A stretch of DNA of 64,000 bases from Allorhizobium borbori (lineage in GTDB: Bacteria; Pseudomonadota; Alphaproteobacteria; Rhizobiales; Rhizobiaceae). Where the stretch lies: positions 1 through 64,000 of the forward strand of contig NZ_JACIDU010000004.1 in NCBI RefSeq assembly GCF_014196535.1, given 5' to 3'. Made by a program: the position numbers and the translations under genes. This document shows positions 42,781 through 54,935 of the stretch, piece by piece. The notes beneath the pieces were generated by a model, which was not told the DNA's origin, searched no databases, and was given only the letters and a program-made list of their open reading frames with translations. Position 1 is the first letter of the stretch. Every line of letters starts with the position of its first letter.

Positions 42781-44391
42781 CTATTCCGCCGGGCCCGCCA
42801 GACCCCGGTTCTTCATCAGCTTGTAGAGGATGGAATCGTAAAGCGCCTGGAACGAGGCGTCGATGATGTTTTCCGAAACGCCGACCGTCGTCCAGCGGCG
42901 GCCGTCATCATCCCCGGATTCGATCAGGACGCGGGTCACGGCCCCGGTGCCGCCATTGAGGATACGCACCTTGTAGTCCGTGAGTTCCAGATCGGCTATA
43001 TCCTGCTGATAGCAGCCGAAATCCTTGCGCAGCGCAAGGTCGAGCGCGTTGACCGGCCCATCGCCTTCCGCCACCGAAAGGATGGTCTTGCCCTCGATCT
43101 CAAGCTTTACCACCGCTTCCGAAACGGTCTTCAACTGGCCAAGCGCATCGAAGCGGCGTTCCACCATCACGCGGAAACCATCGACCCGGAAGAAATCCGG
43201 AATGGCGGAGAAGGTGCGACGCGCCAGAAGTTCGAAGCTGGCATCCGCGCCCTCATAGGCATAGCCCTCCGCCTCGCGTTCCTTGACGGTCGAGATCAGC
43301 CGGTCGAGACGCGGGTCGTCCTTGGCAACATCGATGCCGCGTCGCTTCAGCGCGTTGAGGAAGTTCGATTTGCCGCCCTGATCCGACACCATGACGTTGC
43401 GGAAATTGCCGACGGATTCCGGCGTCACATGCTCATAGGTGCGCGGGTCCTTCATCAGCGCCGAAGCGTGAATACCGGCCTTGGTGGCAAAGGCGGATGC
43501 GCCGACATAGGGCGACTGGTGGTAGGGTGCGCGGTTCAGGATTTCGTCGAAGGCGCGGGAGAGTTCCGTCAGGCCCGCCAGCTTTTCCGCAGTCACGCCG
43601 GTTTCGAAGCGCGAGGTGTAGACCTCCTTCAGTGCAAGCGTCGGGATGAGCGTTACCAGATTGGCATTGCCGCAACGCTCGCCGATGCCGTTCAGCGTGC
43701 CCTGGATCTGGCGTGCGCCAGCCTCGATGGCGGCCAGCGAGTTGGCGACGGCCTGTCCGGTGTCGTTATGGGCATGGATGCCCAGAGAGGTTCCCGGAAC
43801 GCCGGAAGCGATGACCTCCAGAACGATGCGCTCCACTTCCGAAGGCTGCGAACCGCCATTGGTGTCGCACAGCACCACCCAGCGCGCGCCGGCTTCATAG
43901 GCGGTTTTCACGCAGGCAAGGGCATAGTCCGGATTGGCCTTGTAGCCGTCAAAGAAATGCTCGCAGTCGATCATCGCCTGCTTGCCGCTTTTGAGGATTG
44001 CCGCCACGCTGTCGGATATGGCGGCGAGGTTTTCTTCCAGCGTCGTGCCAAGCGCGACCTTCACATGGTAATCCCAGCTTTTCGCCACCAGACAGAGCGC
44101 ATCGCCGGCCGACTGGATGAGGCTTGCGAGACCCGGATCGTTGGAGGCCGAAACGCCCGGCCGCCGCGTCATGCCGAAGGCGACGAAACCCGCCTTCTTC
44201 GTGCGCTTCTTCTCGAAGAAAGCGGTATCGGTCGGGTTTGCGCCGGGATAGCCGCCCTCGACATAATCGAGACCGAACTCGTCCAGCATGGCGGCAATCG
44301 CAACCTTGTCATCGACGGAAAAGTCGATGCCCGGCGTCTGCTGCCCATCCCGCAGCGTGGTGTCGAATAGGTAGATGCGTTCGCGTGTCAT
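42781..44391 (-). CDS. cimA: Citramalate synthase
   Basis: A 536-residue enzyme of the TIGR00977 group (alpha-isopropylmalate synthase relatives) that condenses pyruvate and acetyl-CoA to citramalate, one route to isoleucine. N-terminal DTTLRDGQQTPGIDFS (HMGL catalytic loop), HAHNDTGQAVANSLAAI (metal histidines), GNANLVTL, and a C-terminal LeuA-type dimer/regulatory domain. The start has GGAGG upstream. Some relatives are homocitrate or leucine-specific enzymes, so activity should be confirmed. It is the last gene of the cysS-pip run. Confidence 0.88.
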   Translation of the reverse strand: MTRERIYLFDTTLRDGQQTPGIDFSVDDKVAIAAMLDEFGLDYVEGGYPGANPTDTAFFEKKRTKKAGFVAFGMTRRPGVSASNDPGLASLIQSAGDALCLVAKSWDYHVKVALGTTLEENLAAISDSVAAILKSGKQAMIDCEHFFDGYKANPDYALACVKTAYEAGARWVVLCDTNGGSQPSEVERIVLEVIASGVPGTSLGIHAHNDTGQAVANSLAAIEAGARQIQGTLNGIGERCGNANLVTLIPTLALKEVYTSRFETGVTAEKLAGLTELSRAFDEILNRAPYHQSPYVGASAFATKAGIHASALMKDPRTYEHVTPESVGNFRNVMVSDQGGKSNFLNALKRRGIDVAKDDPRLDRLISTVKEREAEGYAYEGADASFELLARRTFSAIPDFFRVDGFRVMVERRFDALGQLKTVSEAVVKLEIEGKTILSVAEGDGPVNALDLALRKDFGCYQQDIADLELTDYKVRILNGGTGAVTRVLIESGDDDGRRWTTVGVSENIIDASFQALYDSILYKLMKNRGLAGPAE

Positions 44392-44435
44392 GGTTTCCTC
44401 CCGGACGGTTCCCGCCGCCGTTATTCTTGTCGTAT

Positions 44436-45852
<1,417 letters not shown>

Positions 45853-45863
45853 GCTTCCCCCCT

Positions 45864-45980
45864 TCAGAGATAAACGTAGGCCAGAACGCCGAGAACGATG
45901 ATGACGGCGATCACGCCCTTGGCAATCAGGCTGTAAAGCAGCCATTTCGGCATCTGCAGTTCGGGCTTCTTGTCGGTCAT
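45864..45980 (-). CDS. 38-residue single-pass membrane protein
   Basis: A short gene with a strong ribosome site (AAGGA, 6 bases before the ATG), a start that overlaps the upstream GFA stop (ATGA), and 11 bases before the next GFA start. The product begins [13 protein letters not shown], followed by one hydrophobic segment (LLYSLIAKGVIAVIIVLGVL, about 14-33) and ends AYVYL. Positive charges at the N-terminus suggest N-in topology. I recognise no family. Its place in the operon suggests that it works with the GFA proteins, but this is inferred. Confidence 0.8.
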   Translation of the reverse strand: MTDKKPELQMPKWLLYSLIAKGVIAVIIVLGVLAYVYL

Positions 45981-46449
45981 GGCGTATCCTTCACCGTCCA
46001 GGTGTCGGTGTCGTGGTCCGGATGCTGAAAGGATACGATATCGAGCAGGAATGGTGCCGCCTCGATGTCGTCCAGCGTGTGATGTTCCGGCAGGCTGTGC
46101 AGCGCATCGACAAATGGCAGCTTGCCCTCGACGCCATATTGCACCACTGGCGGCAAGGCAGCCGGATCATCGAAGGCACCGGCGGCAATCGCGATGCCGT
46201 CAGGCGCTTCATAGGTCAGCGGCGTACCGCAGTTCTCGCAAAAGCCGCGCAGCACGAAATTGGACGAACGGAAATGTTTCAGTGTCCCCCGCGTCCATTC
46301 CAGCGAGGCGCCGCGCGTGGAAACGAGCGGGGCATAATAGGCCCCGAACGCCTTCTGGCATATGCGACAGTGACAGATGGAGCTGTCTCTCAACTCCCCC
46401 GCCACGCGAAACCGCACCGCCCCGCACTGGCACCCGCCGGAATAGCTGG

Positions 46450-46453
<4 letters not shown>
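45977..46453 (-). CDS. GFA family protein (copy 2)
   Basis: A 158-residue GFA-fold protein with zinc cysteines in [22 protein letters not shown] and [10 protein letters not shown]. It is a diverged paralogue of the GFA protein encoded just downstream; both end in a similar [18 protein letters not shown] motif. I chose the GTG at 46453, which overlaps the cysS stop (GTGA) and has GGGAG upstream; a GTG at 46468 would add 5 residues. Role unknown. Confidence 0.88.
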
Positions 46454-47835
<1,382 letters not shown>

Positions 47836-48056
47836 TCCCGATCTCCGTTCATGCACCTCCGGCCTCGGCCGGGGCGTCTTCATCCGGAGTTTGTGAAAGG
47901 ACGAGAACGGCCAGGCCAGCGAACCGCTAGCGAATAATGATCCCGCAAATAATGCAGAGTGCCGTTTTCATGCTGACCTTATGGCGTGCGCCGCTGGTTT
48001 GGTCAAGGCCACCCCACACGCAAGAATGTCGCGCAGGGGTGGTGCCTCACGAATTT

Positions 48057-48803
48057 TTATTCCGGAGCGCGGAAGCTCTTGAAGGCCTTCTCACGCACCA
48101 CATAAAGCTTGCCGGTTTCCGTCTGGGCGGGAGCAACCAGCGGTGCGATGACGGCGGCGACTTCGCGCGGGTGCGGAATGCTTTCCGGGTCTTCGCCGGG
48201 TGCGGCCTTGGCGCGCATCTGGGTGCGGGTGACGCCGGGGTCGACGGCCAGAACCTTGACGTTGGAGAGGTTCTCGATCTCGCCGGCCCAGGTTCGCACC
48301 AGCGCTTCCACGGCGGCCTTGGAGGCGGAATAGGCGCCCCAGAATGGGCGGCAGCGATGCGCGGCGGCGGATGACAGCACAACGGCCCGGCCCGCATCCG
48401 AAAGCTTCAGCAGCGGCTCGACCGAGCGGATCATCCGCCAGGTGGAAACCACGTTGATGCGCATGACCTTTTCGAAATCCTTGGGGTCGATATGGCCGAT
48501 GGGCGAGATGGTGCCGAGAATGCCGGCATTGGCGACGAGAATATCGAGCTTGCCCCAGCGTTCGAAGATCGAGGCGCCGAGCCGATCGATGGCGTCCATG
48601 TCGTCCAGATCGAAGGGAACCAGCGTTGCCGGCTGGCCGCCTGCCGCCTGAATGGCGTCGTCCAGATCCTCGAGGCCGCCGACCGTGCGGGCGCATGCAA
48701 TGACATGCGCGCCGGCCTTGGCGAGTTCGAGCGCGGTGAAATAACCGATGCCGCGCGAGGCGCCGGTCACGACCGCGATGCGGCCCGTCAGGTCGAGGCT
48801 CAT
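48057..48803 (-). CDS. SDR family oxidoreductase
   Basis: A 248-residue short-chain dehydrogenase. The cofactor motif TGASRGIG lies at 13-20, NAGI follows, and the catalytic serine and YSASK motif (AYSASKAA) are present. FDLDDMD after the second strand suggests the cofactor pocket; NAD versus NADP cannot be decided reliably. Substrate unknown. It is 221 bases upstream of cysS on the same strand. Confidence 0.92.
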   Translation of the reverse strand: MSLDLTGRIAVVTGASRGIGYFTALELAKAGAHVIACARTVGGLEDLDDAIQAAGGQPATLVPFDLDDMDAIDRLGASIFERWGKLDILVANAGILGTISPIGHIDPKDFEKVMRINVVSTWRMIRSVEPLLKLSDAGRAVVLSSAAAHRCRPFWGAYSASKAAVEALVRTWAGEIENLSNVKVLAVDPGVTRTQMRAKAAPGEDPESIPHPREVAAVIAPLVAPAQTETGKLYVVREKAFKSFRAPE

Positions 48804-48920
48804 GAAATCCTCCCGAGAAATCCGTTGAATTGAGCGTTGCGCCTCCTAGCCAGCGGGCGCGCGCCTGTCCTTGATCAGGAACAAGTCGGGGCCGTCAGCA
48901 AAGCTGCGGCCCCGGTGAAA

Positions 48921-50411
48921 TCAGCCGTTCGAAGCGAGCAGGGAAATCTTGTTGCCGGTCTTCTCGCTTTCCTTGTCGAGAAGGCGGGTCGGATATTCGC
49001 CCGTGAAATAGTGATCGGTGAACTGCGGATTGGCCGCATCGCGATCCTTGCCGCCGACAGCGCGGTAAAGCCCGTTGATCGACAGGAACTCGAGCGAATC
49101 GGCGCCGATATATTTGCCCATGGCTTCCAGTGTCGAATACTGGTTGGCGAGCAGCTTGTGGGCGTCGGGCGTATCGATGCCGTAGAAATCCGGGTAGAAG
49201 ATCATCGGGCTTGCCACGCGGATATGCACTTCCCTGGCGCCGGCATCGCGGATCATCTGCACGATCTTGAGCGACGTTGTGCCACGCACGATGGAATCGT
49301 CCACCAGCACCACGCGCTTGCCCTCGATCACCGCACGGTTGGCTGAATGCTTCAGCTTCACCCCGAAGGCGCGGATCTGCTGCGTCGGCTCGATGAAGGT
49401 GCGGCCGACATAGTGGTTGCGGATGATGCCATATTCGAAGGGAATGCCGCTGGCCTGCGCATAGCCGAGGGCAGCAGGCGTGCCGCCATCCGGCACAGGC
49501 ACGATCACGTCGGCCTCGACCGGGGCTTCCTTGGCGAGGTTGATGCCCATGTTCTTGCGCGCCACGTAAACGCTGCGACCGCCAACCATCGAATCCGGGC
49601 GGGCGAAATAGACATATTCAAACAGGCAGAGGCGTTCCGGCTTCTGGTTGCCAGCCTTGCGTGCGTCGATGGAAATCGAACCGTCCGGCTGGATTTCACA
49701 GATGATGACTTCGCCGTTTTCCACGTCGCGGACGAATTTGGCGCCGATGATGTCGAGCGCACAGGTCTCGGAAGCGAAGATCGGCTTGCCGTCCAGCTCG
49801 CCCATGACCAGCGGACGGATGCCCGTGGGATCGCGCGCCGCGATCAGCTTGGTCCGGGTGATGGCCAGCATGGAGTAGCCGCCTTCCATCTGCCGGATCG
49901 CATCGATGAAGCGGTCGGCGGTGGAGGTGTAGCGCGAGCGGGCGATAAGATGCAGCACAACCTCGGTATCCGAGGTAGACTGACAGATGGCGCCGCCGGC
50001 AATCAACTGGCGACGAAGCGTCAGCCCGTTGGTGAAGTTGCCGTTGTGGGCAATGGCGATGCCGCCGACTTCCAGTTCCGCAAACAGCGGCTGCACGTTG
50101 CGCAGCGCCACTTCGCCGGTGGTGGAATAGCGCACATGGCCGATGGCGATGTTGCCGGGCAGCTTCGCCAGCGTCACCGGATCGGTGTAATGATCGCCAA
50201 CGAGGCCCATGCGGCGTTCCGAATGGAAGCGCTGGCCATCGAAGGAGACGATGCCCGCCGCTTCCTGCCCACGGTGTTGCAGGGCGTGCAGGCCGAGCGC
50301 CGTCAGCGTGGCTGCATCCGGGTGCCCTAGAATGCCGAAGACGCCGCATTCTTCGTGCAGCGTATCGCCGTCGATATCGAATTCGTGGTCAAGCGATGAA
50401 AACGCATTCAT
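48921..50411 (-). CDS. purF: Amidophosphoribosyltransferase
   Basis: A 496-residue enzyme of purine synthesis that transfers glutamine nitrogen to PRPP. The glutaminase cysteine C22 (EECGVFGILG) lies after a 21-residue propeptide that must be cleaved. HRGQEAAGI, HNGNFTN, and the phosphoribosyltransferase motif VVLVDDSIVRGTTS are intact. The start at 50411 has AAGG 9 bases upstream. cvpA lies upstream on the same strand; cvpA and purF are neighbours in many bacteria. Confidence 0.97.
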   Translation of the reverse strand: MNAFSSLDHEFDIDGDTLHEECGVFGILGHPDAATLTALGLHALQHRGQEAAGIVSFDGQRFHSERRMGLVGDHYTDPVTLAKLPGNIAIGHVRYSTTGEVALRNVQPLFAELEVGGIAIAHNGNFTNGLTLRRQLIAGGAICQSTSDTEVVLHLIARSRYTSTADRFIDAIRQMEGGYSMLAITRTKLIAARDPTGIRPLVMGELDGKPIFASETCALDIIGAKFVRDVENGEVIICEIQPDGSISIDARKAGNQKPERLCLFEYVYFARPDSMVGGRSVYVARKNMGINLAKEAPVEADVIVPVPDGGTPAALGYAQASGIPFEYGIIRNHYVGRTFIEPTQQIRAFGVKLKHSANRAVIEGKRVVLVDDSIVRGTTSLKIVQMIRDAGAREVHIRVASPMIFYPDFYGIDTPDAHKLLANQYSTLEAMGKYIGADSLEFLSINGLYRAVGGKDRDAANPQFTDHYFTGEYPTRLLDKESEKTGNKISLLASNG

Positions 50412-50463
50412 GGCAGGGTACCTTCGCGCGCTCGTGGGGAGCAGCCGGGGTTGAGAGCTTCGG

Positions 50464-50502
50464 TTTAAAAAATCTGGAAGCCCGGAATGGCGTCCGGGCT
50501 TC
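50464..50502 (-). terminator. Terminator after cvpA
   Basis: On the minus strand GAAGCCCGGA and TCCGGGCTTC form a perfect 10-bp stem (50477-50502) followed by CAGATTTTTT. cvpA and purF are therefore probably partly or fully separate units. Confidence 0.82.
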
Positions 50503-50535
50503 AAGGGTGTCAAATCGTATGTCGTGCCTGCCTTT

Positions 50536-51120
50536 TCAAGGCTTCGGAGCGGTGCCCGCAGGGGCTTCGTCTGCCGGGGCGGCCTGCTGGTCTGCGCCAT
50601 CGACGGCGCTGCCATGCATGCGTTCCTTCACCCAGGGCTCGATATCCGTCGGCAGCACGGCCTCAAGGCGGGCGACCAGCGTGTCGAGGAAAGGCTTGGA
50701 CTTGGCTTCCTTGATCCACACCGGGCTCTGGTCCGCGCCGACCAGCCAGTTCCAGAAGGCAACGGCGACGACCAGAAGCAGCACGCCGCGCGCCACGCCG
50801 AACAGGAAGCCGAGCGTGCGGTCCAGCGCGCCGATGCTGCTGTCGATGATGAAATCGGCAATGCGCGAGGTGATGAAGGAAATGACGATCAGGGCGACGA
50901 GGAAGACGATGCCGATGGAACCGGCAAGCGCGATCTTCGCGTCGCTCGTGTACTTCGACACGAAAGGCTGGACCAGCGGGTGCAGGTACCAGGCGGCCGC
51001 GACCGACCCGATCCAGCTTGCAATCGACAGAACTTCACGGGAGAAGCCGCGCACCATCGCGAGAACCGCGGAAAAGAGCACGACGCCGAGAACTACACCG
51101 TCGAAAATCGTAATGGGCAT
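50536..51120 (-). CDS. cvpA: CvpA family membrane protein
   Basis: A 194-residue inner-membrane protein of the CvpA (colicin V production) family with about four N-terminal segments (FDGVVLGVVLFSAVLAMVRG region and the GFLFGVARGVLLLV segment). The C-terminus is a soluble, alanine/proline-rich tail. In E. coli CvpA is linked to envelope stress tolerance; its mechanism is unclear. GGAG lies 9 bases before the start. It lies between radA and purF. Confidence 0.9.
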   Translation of the reverse strand: MPITIFDGVVLGVVLFSAVLAMVRGFSREVLSIASWIGSVAAAWYLHPLVQPFVSKYTSDAKIALAGSIGIVFLVALIVISFITSRIADFIIDSSIGALDRTLGFLFGVARGVLLLVVAVAFWNWLVGADQSPVWIKEAKSKPFLDTLVARLEAVLPTDIEPWVKERMHGSAVDGADQQAAPADEAPAGTAPKP

Positions 51121-51211
51121 ATATCGAAACTCCGTGGAGGACAGCGGGCACCCACTGCCGGCGGCGGCAATTCGCGATCCTCTTACACCAGCGTTTCGCC
51201 GGGGGAAAGGA

Positions 51212-52615
51212 TCAAGTCTCGTCTTCGGTGCGCTGCAAACGGTTTTTCGATCCCGCAATCAGCGCCACCAGATCCGGCAGGCTGCCGATCTCCTTCAGCC
51301 GTGTCGGCAAACCCTTGGGTTTTTCGACGGAAGCCTCCGGCAGAACGGCGGCGGAAAAGCCAAGCTTGTCCGCTTCCTTCAGTCTCTGGGCGGTGTGGGC
51401 CACAGGCCGCACGGCCCCCGAAAGGCTGATTTCGCCGAAATAGACGCAATCGGCGGGCAGGGCAAGACCGGCAAGCGACGAAACCAGTGCAGAGGCCACC
51501 GCAAGGTCGGCCGCTGGCTCCGAAATCCGGTAACCGCCGGCAATGTTGAGATAGACGTCGTGCTGACCGAGACGCACGCCGCAATGGGCTTCGAGCACCG
51601 CGAGGATCATCGCAAGCCGTGAACTGTCCCAGCCGACGATGGCCCGGCGCGGCGTGCCGAGCGATGTGGGCGCGACCAAGGCCTGCACTTCGACCAGAAC
51701 CGGGCGCGTGCCCTCGACCCCGGCAAAGACGGCGGCCCCCGGCGATTTCTCATTGCGTTCGGAGAGGAAAAGGGCGGAGGGGTTGGTGACTTCGCGAAGG
51801 CCCGAGCCGCCCATTTCGAACACGCCGATCTCGTCGGTCGGGCCGAAGCGGTTCTTCACCGTGCGCAGGATGCGATAGTGATGGCCGCGGTCGCCCTCGA
51901 AATAAAGTACCGCATCGACCATGTGCTCGACCACGCGCGGCCCGGCGATCTGCCCGTCCTTGGTGACGTGGCCGACCAGAACCATGGCCGTGCCCGTCTG
52001 CTTCGCAAACCGGATGAGGGCCTGAACTCCGGCACGCACCTGCGTGACGGTTCCCGGTGCCGATTCGGCCATGTCACTCCACAGCGTCTGGATGGAATCG
52101 ATGATGACGAGATCGGGACGCTTGCCTTCGGCCAGCGTCGCCAGAATATCTTCCACATGGGTCTCGGCGGCGAGCGCAACAGATGTATCCGCTGCCCCCA
52201 GACGCTGGGCCCTGAGGCGCACCTGCGCCACGGCCTCTTCACCCGAGACATAGATGATGCGGTGGCCGCGCCGCGAAAGGGCTGCTGCCGCCTGCATGAG
52301 AAGAGTGGACTTGCCAATGCCGGGATCGCCGCCGATCAGCACGGCGGAGCCGCGCACGAAGCCGCCGCCGGTTGCCCGGTCCAGCTCGGAAATGCCGGTT
52401 TCGATGCGTGGCGCTTCCTCGATGTCGCCCGACAGGGAGGTGAGCGCCACGGGCCGGCCCTTTTTGGCCACGCGGCCCGGTCCGCCGCCGATGCCGCCGG
52501 TCGGGTCTTCCTCGAAGATGGTGTTCCACTCGCCGCAGCTTTCGCACTTGCCCACCCAGCGGTTATGCACAGCGCCGCAGGATTGACAGATGAATTGGGT
52601 GCGGGCTTTGGCCAT
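51212..52615 (-). CDS. radA: DNA repair protein RadA/Sms
   Basis: A 467-residue RecA-like ATPase that promotes branch migration in recombination. Zinc finger C10-x2-C13 and C24-x2-C27; Walker A GDPGIGKST (96-104); the RadA-specific KNRFG motif; and a Lon-protease-like C-terminal domain that lacks protease residues. The ATG at 52615 follows a weak ribosome site; a GTG just upstream is in frame. A GAAC-N7-GAAT sequence lies 42 bases upstream. Confidence 0.96.
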   Translation of the reverse strand: MAKARTQFICQSCGAVHNRWVGKCESCGEWNTIFEEDPTGGIGGGPGRVAKKGRPVALTSLSGDIEEAPRIETGISELDRATGGGFVRGSAVLIGGDPGIGKSTLLMQAAAALSRRGHRIIYVSGEEAVAQVRLRAQRLGAADTSVALAAETHVEDILATLAEGKRPDLVIIDSIQTLWSDMAESAPGTVTQVRAGVQALIRFAKQTGTAMVLVGHVTKDGQIAGPRVVEHMVDAVLYFEGDRGHHYRILRTVKNRFGPTDEIGVFEMGGSGLREVTNPSALFLSERNEKSPGAAVFAGVEGTRPVLVEVQALVAPTSLGTPRRAIVGWDSSRLAMILAVLEAHCGVRLGQHDVYLNIAGGYRISEPAADLAVASALVSSLAGLALPADCVYFGEISLSGAVRPVAHTAQRLKEADKLGFSAAVLPEASVEKPKGLPTRLKEIGSLPDLVALIAGSKNRLQRTEDET

Positions 52616-52656
52616 CACGTTTCACTTTCTCGTATCGTTCACACGGACATAAATGA

Positions 52657-52671
52657 GAACAAAACAAGAAT
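52657..52671. promoter_or_regulatory. Near-match to the alphaproteobacterial LexA box
   Basis: GAAC (52657-52660), seven bases, then GAAT (52668-52671). The consensus in Alphaproteobacteria is the direct repeat GTTC-N7-GTTC (GAAC-N7-GAAC in reverse); one base differs. It is 42-56 bases upstream of radA, a reasonable operator position, but one mismatch makes chance likely. Confidence 0.25.
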
Positions 52672-52896
52672 CAAGGCCGTTCCCCTTGACGGAGTCTGCC
52701 GGCGCAAACATAGTGTCGGCAACAATATAAATGACCGGCTTGGCCGGCGTGTGATTCGCAAAGCAGCATTGGGTGGGCGTCATCAGGACGCCAGGGCGCT
52801 GAATATTCCAAACAATTTGTCCTTATCTTCCTGCAACCTCGCGGTTTTTGGGGCGCGGCGCCGTTCGTTCAGGATCGAACCTGAAAGTCTTTCTCA

Positions 52897-53658
52897 ATGC
52901 ACAAGAACAGCATCAATGTGTTCATCGCGACCCCTTGCTATGGTGGGGTCGTGTACAAGGATTACATGCAGTCGGTCATCGCGACGATGCATGAGGCCGG
53001 CAAATATGGCGTGCAACTGACGCTTGCCCTTCTCGGCAATGATGCGCTCATCACCCGTAGCCGGAATTCTCTGGTGTCGTCTTTCTTGAACGATACCGAC
53101 GCAACCCATCTTCTGTTCATCGATGCCGATATCAGCTTCGAGGCAGAGCAGATCATCCGCCTGTTGCGGGCTGACAAGGATGTCGTGGCAGGCATGTATC
53201 CGATCAAGGATTACGACTGGGACAATGCCGGACACCGGCTGGAGAGTGGCGAGACCTTTGCCCAGTCCGGCATGCATTATGTCGGCACGCCGATGCCGGG
53301 TGACAAGGCGGAGTGGGATGGTGAATTCGTCACGGCCATCTATGCCGGGACAGGCATGTTGATGATCAAGCGCGCAGCCCTTGAGCGGATGGTCAATGCC
53401 TATCCGGATCTGCGTTACAGCGGCGTTCATGCCTTTCCGCGACCGAAGAAATCGCCCTCCACAAAGTATGCGCTGTTCGAGTGCATGATCGAGGAGGACA
53501 CCGGCCTTTATCTCAGTGAGGACTACGCCTTCTGCCATCGTTGGCGCCAGCTTGGCGGCAAGGTCTGGCTGGATACGGCTGGCCGGTTGACCCATACCGG
53601 CTCCCACCACTTCGTCGGCAATCCGGCGGTCCGCCATTCGGTGTCGATGCAGGCCTGA
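52897..53658 (+). CDS. Glycosyltransferase-like protein
   Basis: A 253-residue soluble protein with features of GT-A type glycosyltransferases: INVFIATPCYGGVVYKDY at the start, LLFIDADISF with D76-x-D78 as a metal-binding motif, and YLSEDYAFCHRWRQLGGKVWLD near the end (an ED acid pair). Acceptor and donor are unknown. No ribosome site is obvious. It is divergent from radA over 281 bases and convergent with alr. Confidence 0.75.
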   Translation: MHKNSINVFIATPCYGGVVYKDYMQSVIATMHEAGKYGVQLTLALLGNDALITRSRNSLVSSFLNDTDATHLLFIDADISFEAEQIIRLLRADKDVVAGMYPIKDYDWDNAGHRLESGETFAQSGMHYVGTPMPGDKAEWDGEFVTAIYAGTGMLMIKRAALERMVNAYPDLRYSGVHAFPRPKKSPSTKYALFECMIEEDTGLYLSEDYAFCHRWRQLGGKVWLDTAGRLTHTGSHHFVGNPAVRHSVSMQA

Positions 53659-53669
53659 GCGGGGAGGCG

Positions 53670-54848
53670 TCAGGCTTGCTCGAGCACCAGCCTTTCGTAA
53701 CGCAGGCCCATGGAGGTGAGGAGTTCGTAGCCGATCGTTCCGGCGGAGCGGGCGACCTCATCCAATGGCACGTTGCGGCCGAAAAGTTCGATATAGTCGC
53801 CGGCGCGCACCGCGTTTGCGGGCACGTCGGTCACGTCGAAAATGGTCAGGTCCATGGTGACCCGGCCTGCCACGGGCACCTTGTGGCCGTTGACGAAGCC
53901 ATAGGCGCCGCCGCGTCCCATTTCGCGCAACGGAATGCCGGAGCCCGACAGCGAACGCTGGTAGCCGTCGGCATAACCGACGGCGGCAATCGCCAGCCGG
54001 CTGGCGCGCTTCAACTGATAGGTGCCGCCATAGCTCACCGTCTGGCCTTCGCCGGCCTCGCGGATCATCACGATGCGCGCCTCCGCCGTGGCGACCGGGC
54101 GCATGGGGTTCGGCGCATCGTTTACCGCCTCGCCACCGTAAAGGGCGATGCCGGGACGGGTGAGGTCGAAGTGATACTCGGGACCGAGGAAGATGCCGGC
54201 CGAGGCTGAAAGCGATGATTCGACGCCTTCATAAGCCGCCGCAACCTTTTGAAACGACTCAAGCTGTACCCGGTTCATGGCAGCCGATGGCGTGTCGCCG
54301 CAGGCGAGATGCGACAGAACCAGAACCGGATCGAAACTTGCCGGGCGGCAGGGATCGTCTGCAAGGTACAGCGCGTCGTCAACGGTAAGACCGAGGCGGT
54401 TGAAGCCGGTATCGACCTGCAGCGCGCAGGGATGTTCGCCGCCCTGCGCACACACCGCCGTCCAGTGCGAAAGCTGTTCTTCCGATGCAAGAACCGGCAC
54501 GAGATCGGAGCCGATGACGTCCGCTTCCTGCCCCGGCCACACGCCGGAGAGCACGAAAATGCGGGCTTGCGGTACGTAGGGACGGAGCGTGACGCCTTCG
54601 GAAACCGTGGCGACGAAGAAGTCCCGTGCGCCGGCGCGATAGAAGGTCTGGCCGGCATCCTCGATGCCGAGCCCGTAGGCATCGGCCTTCACCACGGCAG
54701 CGGCGCGCGCCTTGCCGGAACGCTTTGCCATGTCGCGCCAGTTATCGGCCATCGCGCCGAGGTCGACGGTTAGTCGCAACGGCGCATGGTCGAAACTCGA
54801 AGCAAGAGCGGAATCGTCTTCGGAAAGCATATCTTCGAAATCGGTCAT
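53670..54848 (-). CDS. alr: Alanine racemase
   Basis: A 392-residue PLP enzyme that interconverts L- and D-alanine for peptidoglycan. The PLP lysine is K54 in VVKADAYGLG, and the second catalytic residue is the tyrosine of AVGYADGY. RPGIALYGG and GRVTMDLTIFDVTD are also family motifs. I chose ATG 54848 over a GTG at 54857. The first 20 residues form an acidic extension. Rhizobia often have two racemases (Alr/DadX type); which this is cannot be decided. Confidence 0.93.
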   Translation of the reverse strand: MTDFEDMLSEDDSALASSFDHAPLRLTVDLGAMADNWRDMAKRSGKARAAAVVKADAYGLGIEDAGQTFYRAGARDFFVATVSEGVTLRPYVPQARIFVLSGVWPGQEADVIGSDLVPVLASEEQLSHWTAVCAQGGEHPCALQVDTGFNRLGLTVDDALYLADDPCRPASFDPVLVLSHLACGDTPSAAMNRVQLESFQKVAAAYEGVESSLSASAGIFLGPEYHFDLTRPGIALYGGEAVNDAPNPMRPVATAEARIVMIREAGEGQTVSYGGTYQLKRASRLAIAAVGYADGYQRSLSGSGIPLREMGRGGAYGFVNGHKVPVAGRVTMDLTIFDVTDVPANAVRAGDYIELFGRNVPLDEVARSAGTIGYELLTSMGLRYERLVLEQA

Positions 54849-54935
54849 GGAAGGCACCCGGCGGGATAAAGGTCTCGGGCGAGATTATCACTTTTGTTCA
54901 AGACCGGCAGGTGAAACTGCTTTATCTTTCCCGCC

